Shown piece after piece: positions 1-6,653 of a DNA stretch of 64,000 bases. How positions within the stretch are numbered: the first letter of the stretch is position 1; each line of letters begins with the position of its first letter. The stretch spans positions 434,001-498,000 of the forward strand of contig JALHOL010000001.1 of NCBI GenBank assembly GCA_022843025.1, in the 5' to 3' direction. The notes under the pieces are model-generated. The model was not told the DNA's origin. It made no database searches and worked only from the letters and a program-made list of their open reading frames with translations. The stretch is from Paracoccaceae bacterium. Lineage in GTDB: Bacteria; Pseudomonadota; Alphaproteobacteria; Rhodobacterales; Rhodobacteraceae. The position numbers and the translations under genes were made by a program.

Positions 1-96
1 GTGTTCTCAGCCGACGACGCGGGCAAATGGGTGGGTGCGCTTCGGGCCATGGGCATTGACCCGCTGATGCTGTCCGCAGCGGCGGGCCGGGCCTGA
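1..96 (+). CDS. 3' end of an unidentified gene
   Basis: An open frame runs from the window edge to a TGA at 94-96 and encodes the last 31 residues of a protein, ending in LSAAAGRA. The start lies outside the window. The fragment is too short to show a domain, and I do not recognise it. It is convergent with the aldehyde dehydrogenase gene, and the hairpin array follows directly. It could also be a chance open frame, but codon use looks like that of neighbouring genes (G/C at third positions). Confidence 0.45.
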   Translation: MFSADDAGKWVGALRAMGIDPLMLSAAAGRA

Positions 97-102
97 GCGG
101 GC

Positions 103-210
103 GCAAATTTTTCAGGGAAAAATTTGCGGTTCCGGGCAAATTTTACCTGTAAAATTTGCAGGCCTTCGCAGAAGGCCTGCGCGGGAAAAGTTTTCAGTGA
201 AAACTTTTCC
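103..210. repeat. Tandem array of four perfect hairpins between convergent genes
   Basis: Four perfect inverted repeats lie almost end to end: 103-127 (arms GCAAATTTTT), 136-159 (arms GCAAATTTTA), 158-180 (arms GCAGGCCTTC) and 184-210 (arms GGAAAAGTTTTC). The loop of the first (CAGGG) can pair with the loop of the second (CCTG), so the two are near reverse complements of one another. The position between two convergent genes would suit a bidirectional terminator. Similar arrays elsewhere in this window sit in non-terminator positions, so termination alone may not explain them. Confidence 0.85.
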
Positions 211-212
211 TC

Positions 213-2555
213 TCACTCGCCATAGGGCACCCAGACCGTCTTGATTGCGGTGGCATGGCGCAGAAATTCTCGCCCTTCGCCGGCTGCACCCATCCAGTCG
301 CGCAGGCGGGCGTTGTTCACCCAGGTGCGCTTCAGGTTGGTGGCGGATTCGGCTTCGATCAGCGCCGACAGGTCGGTCGAAGAGAAGGACCAGAGCGCGT
401 CGATATCCATATGCCCGGCCATCGGCTTGGCCAGTTCGGCATGCGAACCGGTCACGAAGTTCACCACGCCGGGCGGCAGGTCCGAGGTTTCCAGCACCTG
501 ATAAAGGTCCGTTGCCACCAGCGGAAAGGGGTCCGACGGAACCAGAACGCAGGTATTGCCCATGGCAATCGCGGGTGCCATGGCCGAGATCAGGCCCAGA
601 AGCGGCGCTTCATCCGCGCAAAGTGCGCCGATCACGCCGACGGGTTCGTTCAGTGCCAGTGCGATGCCGCGCAGGGGAACGGATTTCGCCTGACCGTCAA
701 ATTTGTCCGACCACGCCGCATAGGTGAACAGCCGCGCGATGCTGGCCTCTACCTCGGCCCGGCCATCACGACCGGTCAGGTCGCGCAGGCGGGCGGCGAA
801 TTCCCCGGTGCGCGCCGACAGGTTTTCGGCGATGTAATACAGGATTTGCGCGCGGTTATGCCCCGTGGCCTTACCCCAGCCCTTGGCGGCATGGGCAGCC
901 TCGACCGCATTGCGGATATCCTTGCGGTTGCCAAGGCCCACATGGCCCAGCAGCGCGCCCTTGGGCGAAAAGACCGCGCGGGAATAGCCACCGTCGTGGC
1001 GGGCCTGCTTGCCGCCGATGAACAGCTTGGCCGTACGGTCCAGTTCGGGGGCCGCAAAGCTGGCGGGTTCGGCGACCGGGGTGACAGGTTTCAGCGGTTT
1101 CACTGTCGCGGCGGGTTTGAGATAGGCCAAGAGCCCCTCCCACCCGCCTTCGCGGCCAAAGCCGCTTTCGCGCACGCCGCCAAAACCTGCGGCGGCGTCG
1201 AACAGGTTGGTGGCATTTACCCAGACCACGCCTGCCTTGACCTTGGGCGCGATGTCGAGCGCGAGGTTGACGTTTTCCGTCCAGATGCTGGCCGCAAGGC
1301 CGTAGCGGGTGTTGTTGGCCAGTTCCACCGCTTCGGTCGGGGTGCGGAAGGTCATCGACACGAGGACGGGGCCGAACACCTCTTCCTGCATCAGGCGCGA
1401 TGCAGTGCCGAGGCCGGTGATCAGCGTGGGCGGGTAATAGCAGCCGCCGGTGGGAAGCGGTGTGTTGGCGTGGTAAACCTCGCCGTCTGATCCGTTGACC
1501 ATATCGGTGATGGTCGCCAACTGGATCGGATCGACCACCGCGCCCACGTCGATGCATTTGTCCAGCGGGTCGCCGATGCGAAGGCCATCCATCCGGCGTT
1601 TCAGCTTGTCATGGAACCGCTCGGCAATGCCTTCCTGCACCAGAAGGCGGGAACCGGCGCAGCAGACCTGTCCCTGATTGAACCAGATCGCATCGACAAG
1701 GCCTTCGATGGCGCTGTCGATATCGGCATCGTCTAACACGATATAGGGGGATTCCCCCCCCAACTCGAGCGTCAGCGCCTTGCCCGTGCCTGCGGTCGCG
1801 CGGCGGATGGCCTTTCCCACAGAGGTGGAGCCTGTGAAGGCGATCTTGTCCACACCCGGATGGGCCACCAGCGCCGCCCCGGTTTCGCCGTCGCCCGTGA
1901 CGATGTTCAGCACGCCTTTGGGCAGCCCCGCCTCACGCGTGATTTCAGCGAAGAGAAGCGCGGTGAGAGGTGTGTATTCGGCGGGTTTGAGGACGACGGT
2001 ATTTCCGGCGGCCAGCGCGGGCGCGACTTTCCAGGCCAGCATCAGCAGGGGGAAGTTCCACGGGATCACCGCGCCGCAAACGCCCAGCGGGGACAGGCCG
2101 GGAAGTTCGCTGTCCATCAACTGTGCCAGGCCCGCGTGGTAATAGAAATGCCGCGCGACCAGTGGCACGTCGATATCGCGGCTTTCGCGGATGGGTTTGC
2201 CGTTGTCCATCGTTTCCAGCACGGCCAGCAGGCGGCTGTGTTTCTGAATCAGGCGGGCCAGCGCATAGAGGTATTTCGCCCGCGCATGGCCGGGCAGGCG
2301 GGCCCATTTCGGCTGGGCGCGGCGGGCGGCCTTGACTGCGGCTTCGATATCCTTGGCGGTGCCTTGCGTCACCATGGCCAGTGTGTCGCCATTCGCCGGG
2401 TTCTTCGTGGCAAAGCCTGTGCCGGGTTTGGCAAAGCCGCCATCAATGAAATGGCCAAAGCTGGATTTGTGTTTGGCCAGCCATGCCTTCACCTCGGCAT
2501 TGCCTTCCGGGGCGGGGCCGTAATCCATGCGGTCGAAGATTTCCTTGATCGTCAT
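213..2555 (-). CDS. Aldehyde dehydrogenase with a second, degenerate ALDH module
   Basis: A 780-residue protein. Residues 1 to about 490 form a full NAD(P)-dependent aldehyde dehydrogenase with the general-base Glu264 in LELGG and the nucleophile Cys298 in FNQGQVCCA. After a Pro-rich linker (about 490-505), a second ALDH-like segment (about 507-720) repeats the cofactor-binding half. It has no LELGG motif and no GQxC cysteine, and ends early, so it should be non-catalytic. The gene starts 4 nt after deoC ends, so the two are co-transcribed. Acetaldehyde released by DeoC is the likely substrate, giving acetate; this is inferred from gene order. The two-module architecture is encoded in one continuous frame without sign of a recent break. 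Confidence 0.88.
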   Translation of the reverse strand: MTIKEIFDRMDYGPAPEGNAEVKAWLAKHKSSFGHFIDGGFAKPGTGFATKNPANGDTLAMVTQGTAKDIEAAVKAARRAQPKWARLPGHARAKYLYALARLIQKHSRLLAVLETMDNGKPIRESRDIDVPLVARHFYYHAGLAQLMDSELPGLSPLGVCGAVIPWNFPLLMLAWKVAPALAAGNTVVLKPAEYTPLTALLFAEITREAGLPKGVLNIVTGDGETGAALVAHPGVDKIAFTGSTSVGKAIRRATAGTGKALTLELGGESPYIVLDDADIDSAIEGLVDAIWFNQGQVCCAGSRLLVQEGIAERFHDKLKRRMDGLRIGDPLDKCIDVGAVVDPIQLATITDMVNGSDGEVYHANTPLPTGGCYYPPTLITGLGTASRLMQEEVFGPVLVSMTFRTPTEAVELANNTRYGLAASIWTENVNLALDIAPKVKAGVVWVNATNLFDAAAGFGGVRESGFGREGGWEGLLAYLKPAATVKPLKPVTPVAEPASFAAPELDRTAKLFIGGKQARHDGGYSRAVFSPKGALLGHVGLGNRKDIRNAVEAAHAAKGWGKATGHNRAQILYYIAENLSARTGEFAARLRDLTGRDGRAEVEASIARLFTYAAWSDKFDGQAKSVPLRGIALALNEPVGVIGALCADEAPLLGLISAMAPAIAMGNTCVLVPSDPFPLVATDLYQVLETSDLPPGVVNFVTGSHAELAKPMAGHMDIDALWSFSSTDLSALIEAESATNLKRTWVNNARLRDWMGAAGEGREFLRHATAIKTVWVPYGE

Positions 2556-2559
2556 GGAT

Positions 2560-3561
2560 TTATCCCATCGCGTGGCGGTTGGCGGCCGAATAGTGGCCGG
2601 TCAGGTAATGTTCCAGTTGGCGTTCGATATCGCCCAGCAGGGAGGACGCGCCGAAGCGGAACAGATCGGGTTGCAGCCAAGGGTGGCCCAACTCATCCTT
2701 CATCAGCGCCAGATAAAGCAGCGCATCCTTGGCCTTGGCGATGCCGCCGGCGGGTTTGTAGCCGACCTTTACCCCTGTACGATCCTGATAGTCGCGGATG
2801 GCGCGGATCATGGTCAGCGTCACGGGCAGGGTGGCGTTGACGCTTTCCTTGCCGGTCGATGTCTTGATGAAATCCGCCCCTGCCATCATGCAGACCAGCG
2901 ACGCACGGGCCACGTTCCGCAGGGTGGCCAATTCGCCCGTGGCAAGGATGGCCTTCACATGGGCGGGACCGCAGGCCTCGCGCATTTCGCGCATCTCATC
3001 ATAGAGCGCCTGCCAGTTGCCGGTAAGGACATGGCGGCGGGAAATGACAATGTCGATTTCCTGCGCCCCGGCCTTTACGCTTTCGCCGATTTCGGCGATG
3101 CGCAGGTGATAGGGCGACAGGCCCGCGGGAAAACCTGTGGATACGGCGGCGACGGGAATCCCCGATCCCTCCAGCGCGCGCACGGCGGTTTCCACCATGT
3201 CGTGATAGACGCAGACGGCGCCGGTCTTCAGCCCCTCCATCCCTAGCTTTTCCAGCATCCAGGGCGCGACCGGCTGGCGTGCCTTGGCGCAGAGGCGCTG
3301 CACCCGGCCTGCGGTATCATCGCCCGACAAGGTGGTCAGGTCGATCAGGCTGACGGCTTTGAGCAGCCATGCCGCCTGAAATTCCTTTTTCACCGACCGG
3401 CGGCCACCCAAGGTGGCGGCGCGGCGTTCGATGGCCGAAGTATTGGCCTGCACGGCGGCGACCCAATCCAGATCCAGCGGCATGCCGGGATTGCGCGGAT
3501 GGGCGACCTGCGGAAGCTGGGCTTGGCCGTGTTCAGTCTGGCTGGGGGTGAGTGTCTGCAC
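2560..3561 (-). CDS. deoC: Deoxyribose-phosphate aldolase
   Basis: DeoC (EC 4.1.2.4) cleaves 2-deoxyribose 5-phosphate to glyceraldehyde 3-phosphate and acetaldehyde in the cytoplasm. The Schiff-base lysine is in DFIKTSTGK and the second active-site lysine in VGYKPAGG; VCVYHDMV is the typical early strand. I chose the GTG at 3561 because AGGGAGG lies five bases upstream; this gives 333 residues. The longer frame to 3600 lacks a comparable ribosome binding site. At 333 residues it resembles the longer, eukaryote-like DeoC class more than the 259-residue E. coli enzyme. It heads a two-gene unit with the downstream aldehyde dehydrogenase, consistent with deoxynucleoside catabolism. Confidence 0.93.
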   Translation of the reverse strand: MQTLTPSQTEHGQAQLPQVAHPRNPGMPLDLDWVAAVQANTSAIERRAATLGGRRSVKKEFQAAWLLKAVSLIDLTTLSGDDTAGRVQRLCAKARQPVAPWMLEKLGMEGLKTGAVCVYHDMVETAVRALEGSGIPVAAVSTGFPAGLSPYHLRIAEIGESVKAGAQEIDIVISRRHVLTGNWQALYDEMREMREACGPAHVKAILATGELATLRNVARASLVCMMAGADFIKTSTGKESVNATLPVTLTMIRAIRDYQDRTGVKVGYKPAGGIAKAKDALLYLALMKDELGHPWLQPDLFRFGASSLLGDIERQLEHYLTGHYSAANRHAMG

Positions 3562-3603
3562 GCGGTCCTCCCTTCGGACCGGGCGAAGATGCAACGCCAC
3601 GCG

Positions 3604-3623
3604 CCCCCGCGCAAGGGCGGGGG
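3604..3623. terminator. GC hairpin between the Mrp operon and deoC
   Basis: CCCCCGC and GCGGGGG arms enclose a six-base loop just downstream of the last antiporter gene and upstream of deoC, both on the minus strand. There is no T-tract on the minus strand, so a role in terminating the antiporter transcript is only possible, not shown. Confidence 0.35.
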
Positions 3624-3654
3624 TGCCGCGATGGGCAGAATTTTGACCTTATGG

Positions 3655-4047
3655 TCAGGAATCGCGGCTGGGAAGCAGCGGTTCTGCCTCTTGCGGGGCG
3701 GTGTCGAAGGTGGCCCAGTCGCGGCTGACGCCCGTGGTCGGGGTCTGCCCGTCATAGTGGCGCGATTGCAGATGCACCTTGGACAGGTAATTCGCGGTGA
3801 TCGGGGCGGTGACGAAAATGAAGATCATCACCAGCACCTCTTGCCAGGAAAACCCGGTGCCGATCATCAACCCGTGGAACATGGAGGCCAGCAGCGCCGT
3901 GCCAAGGCCGACGGTCGACGCCTTGGTCGGCGCATGGAGGCGCTGCATACGGTCTTTCAGCCGGATCAGGCCATAGCTGCCCGTCAGGCCAAACAGGCCA
4001 CCGACGACCAGAAGGATGGAAAGCGTGATTTCAAGGCCGAAGGTCAT
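3655..4047 (-). CDS. mnhG: Mrp/Pha cation:proton antiporter subunit G
   Basis: A 130-residue membrane protein starting at the ATG (4045-4047) that overlaps the stop of the subunit F gene by four bases (ATGA). Three hydrophobic segments lie in the first 95 residues, with the typical GLIRLKDRMQRLHAPTKAST stretch between the first two. The hydrophilic tail of about 35 residues is longer than in many MrpG proteins. It is the last gene of the six-gene operon encoding the multi-subunit Na+(K+)/H+ antiporter of the inner membrane. The complex is used for pH and salt homeostasis. Confidence 0.92.
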   Translation of the reverse strand: MTFGLEITLSILLVVGGLFGLTGSYGLIRLKDRMQRLHAPTKASTVGLGTALLASMFHGLMIGTGFSWQEVLVMIFIFVTAPITANYLSKVHLQSRHYDGQTPTTGVSRDWATFDTAPQEAEPLLPSRDS

Positions 4048-4313
4048 TCGATCACGCTCCCCCGCAGCAGGTACTTGCAAAAGGCGACCGTGCTGACAAA
4101 GCCGGTCAGGGCAAACAGCATGGCCGCTTCGAAGTTGATGCCTTGCCCGGTGTGGATCCCGTTCAGCACGATGATGGCGATGACGTTCACCACCATCGTA
4201 TCCAGTGCGAGGATGCGGTCGGCCACGGTGGGGCCGATGGCCAGCCGCCACAGATTCAGGATCAGGCCGATGCCAAAGCAGACAAGGGCGAAGCCAAGGG
4301 CATAGGTGATCAT
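4044..4313 (-). CDS. mnhF: Mrp/Pha cation:proton antiporter subunit F
   Basis: An 89-residue protein with three predicted membrane segments. The stretch GPTVADRILALDT between the first two is the hallmark of MnhF/MrpF/PhaF. It overlaps the E gene (4310-4313) and the G gene (4044-4047) by ATGA, indicating translational coupling. F is a small integral subunit of the antiporter and has no known catalytic residue of its own. Confidence 0.93.
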   Translation of the reverse strand: MITYALGFALVCFGIGLILNLWRLAIGPTVADRILALDTMVVNVIAIIVLNGIHTGQGINFEAAMLFALTGFVSTVAFCKYLLRGSVIE

Positions 4314-4801
4314 TCAAAGATCCTCTTCAGCCGTGTTTCATAGCGCGACTTGATATCGTCGCGGATGGCGTCAGGGTCGGGCGCGTGCAGGGAATGGATC
4401 AGCAGCACCCGCCCGCAGGCAGACATGTCGGCGGTCACCGTGCCGGGGGTCATCGTGATGGTTCCGGCCAGCAGGGCAATCGCCTCGGGTGATTTCAGCT
4501 CAATCGGCACGCGCACCCAGGCGGACTGGATCTTGTCGCGCGGCATGAACAGCACGATCTTGGCCACCTGAATGTTGGCGATGATCACGTCCCAGACCAC
4601 CAGCGCCACATAAGACAGCAGGGCGGGCATGCTGTTCAGGCGGGGGCGATGGGGCCAATAGGGCGCGGTGATCAACGGGATGACGGTGGCAAGAAAGATC
4701 GCCATGACAAGGCTGCCCAGCTTCCACTGATTGACCAGCAAGAACCAGGTCAGCACCAGAAACAGCGACAGATAAGGATGCGGATAGAGGCGGCGGAGCA
4801 T
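4310..4801 (-). CDS. mnhE: Mrp/Pha cation:proton antiporter subunit E
   Basis: A 163-residue protein. The N-terminal half is hydrophobic (segments near residues 10-50 and 60-85), followed by a soluble domain with PIELKSPEAIALLAGTITMTPGT, which is diagnostic for MnhE. It starts one base after the D gene ends and overlaps F by four bases. In the complex the E subunit packs against D and is needed for assembly of the antiporter. Confidence 0.93.
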   Translation of the reverse strand: MLRRLYPHPYLSLFLVLTWFLLVNQWKLGSLVMAIFLATVIPLITAPYWPHRPRLNSMPALLSYVALVVWDVIIANIQVAKIVLFMPRDKIQSAWVRVPIELKSPEAIALLAGTITMTPGTVTADMSACGRVLLIHSLHAPDPDAIRDDIKSRYETRLKRIFE

Positions 4802-4802
4802 G

Positions 4803-6311
4803 TCAGTTCACCTCTTGCAACTGATTGGCCGCGATATAGGCATCGGGCGCGTGCAGGGCGGCGGCGGTGATATCCAGCCAGGCCATGACCGGGCCTGCAA
4901 AGACTGTTAGCAGGACCAGACCCGCCAGCAAACCGCCAGCGGCGACAAAGGCCAGCGGCTCTGCCCGGTGATCGGTGGTAACAGCCTCACCCGTGGCGTG
5001 GGATTTCCAGAACAGGACCGAACCCGCGCGGGCAAAGCCCAGCACCATCAGGAAAGACGAGACAAGGATCACCGTCCAGATCAGGGCAAGGTTGTCGCGC
5101 AGCGCATCCATCACCAGCAGTTTGCCGATGAAGCCTGACAAGGGCGGCATCCCCGCCAGCGCGATGGCATTAGCAAAGAAGAAGGCCGCGATCAGGCCCT
5201 GCTGGGCAAAGCGGGGTTGGGCTGTCAGTGCCCCATTGCCGCGTCGGTCGCTGACCAGATCGGCGATCAGGAAGATTGCCGCCGTGGCAAGGGTGGAATG
5301 CAGCAGGTAATAAAGCCCCGCCGCCGTGGCCTGCGGGGTAAAGGCGGAAAATGCCGTGAACAGCGTGCCCATTGACGCGATCCCGGCAAAGGCGGCCAGA
5401 CGCGGCAGGGTGGTGGCCCCCAGAATACCGATGGACCCCACCGCCAACGTCACCAGCGCAGCGGGCAGCATCAGGTCGGCCACCATGCTGCCGGTCGCGG
5501 CCGTGTCGGGCGGGAAGATCAGCGTCGTGGTCCGCAGGATGGCATAGGCGCCGACCTTGGTCATGATGGCGAACAGCGCGGCCACAGGGCCGGGCGCATT
5601 GGCATAGGTGCCGGGCAGCCAGAATTGCAGCGGCACCAGCGCGCCCTTGATGGCAAAGACCGACAGCATCAGGATGGCAGCCACGCGGATCAGCCCGGCC
5701 TCACCCTCGGGCAGGGCGGCGACCTTTAGCGCGATATCGGCCATGTTCAGCGTGCCGGTGACGGCATAGATCGTGGCCAGCGCGAACAGGAACAGGGTCG
5801 AGGCGATCAGGTTGAAGGCGATGTATTGCACGCCCGCGCGCAACCGGTCCTTGCCCGCGCCGTGGATCATCAGCCCGTAAGAGGCGATCAGCAGCACTTC
5901 GAAGAAGACGAACAGGTTGAAGGCGTCGGCGGTCAGAAAGGCCCCGTTGATGCCCATCATCTGAAACAGGAACAGCGCGTGGAAATGCCGCCCGCGCGCA
6001 TCCCAATCGGTCGCGATGGCGTAAAGCTGCACCGCCAGCGCCAGCACCGCCGTCAGCAGCAACATCATGGCCGACAGCCTGTCCAGCATCAGCACGATGC
6101 CGAAAGGCGCAGGCCAGTTGCCGAGGAAATAGGCCTCGGGCGGGTTATGGCTGGCCGACCAGAGCAGGGCTGCGGAAATCGCCAACATGGCCAGCGTTCC
6201 GCCAACCGCAAAGATGCGTTGCAGCGTCAGGTCGTTGCGCATGATCAACACGATCAGCGGCGCAAGGATCGCGGGCAGCGCGACGGGGGCGATGATCCAG
6301 TGATCCATCAT
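4803..6311 (-). CDS. mnhD: Mrp/Pha cation:proton antiporter subunit D (NuoM/N-like)
   Basis: A 502-residue polytopic protein of the complex I antiporter-like family (Proton_antipo_M). Visible markers are FEVLLIASYGLMI with the membrane glutamate after the Phe, and the loop Lys in AIKGALVPLQFWLP. It is one of the two large proton-conducting subunits of the antiporter. The start codon overlaps the end of the C gene (6308-6311). Its length is normal for the family. Confidence 0.94.
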   Translation of the reverse strand: MMDHWIIAPVALPAILAPLIVLIMRNDLTLQRIFAVGGTLAMLAISAALLWSASHNPPEAYFLGNWPAPFGIVLMLDRLSAMMLLLTAVLALAVQLYAIATDWDARGRHFHALFLFQMMGINGAFLTADAFNLFVFFEVLLIASYGLMIHGAGKDRLRAGVQYIAFNLIASTLFLFALATIYAVTGTLNMADIALKVAALPEGEAGLIRVAAILMLSVFAIKGALVPLQFWLPGTYANAPGPVAALFAIMTKVGAYAILRTTTLIFPPDTAATGSMVADLMLPAALVTLAVGSIGILGATTLPRLAAFAGIASMGTLFTAFSAFTPQATAAGLYYLLHSTLATAAIFLIADLVSDRRGNGALTAQPRFAQQGLIAAFFFANAIALAGMPPLSGFIGKLLVMDALRDNLALIWTVILVSSFLMVLGFARAGSVLFWKSHATGEAVTTDHRAEPLAFVAAGGLLAGLVLLTVFAGPVMAWLDITAAALHAPDAYIAANQLQEVN

Positions 6312-6652
6312 TTGCCCATCTCCCCTTCGTCTTCGTCCATGTCGACCTTGTCATGTCCGGATTCCAGCCAAGCCCCCAAGGACATCAGCACGATCACCGC
6401 GGTCATCCCGAAGGAAATCACGATGGCCGTCAGCACCAGCGCCTGCGGCAGCGGATCGGTATAGCCCGCCGCATCCTTGGCGATGATGGCGGGCAGGCCG
6501 GGGACAAGGCGACCGGCGGCAAAGATGAAGACGTTGACAGCATAGGACAGCAGCGTCAGCCCGATGATCACGGGAAAGGTGCGCTGGCGCAGCATCAGGT
6601 AGATGCCCGATGCGGTAAGGGTGCCGATGGAGATGGCGATCAGGGCTTCCAT
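6308..6652 (-). CDS. mnhC: Mrp/Pha cation:proton antiporter subunit C (NuoK-like)
   Basis: A 114-residue protein with three membrane segments, homologous to NuoK of complex I. LLSYAVNVFIFAAG and DPLPQALVLTAIVI are characteristic of MnhC, the latter being the segment with the conserved proline pair. The C-terminal 20 residues are strongly acidic (DKVDMDEDEGEMGK). It lies between A/B and D; overlap with D is four bases and the gap to A/B is one base, so the operon is tightly packed. Confidence 0.93.
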   Translation of the reverse strand: MEALIAISIGTLTASGIYLMLRQRTFPVIIGLTLLSYAVNVFIFAAGRLVPGLPAIIAKDAAGYTDPLPQALVLTAIVISFGMTAVIVLMSLGAWLESGHDKVDMDEDEGEMGK

Positions 6653-6653
6653 T

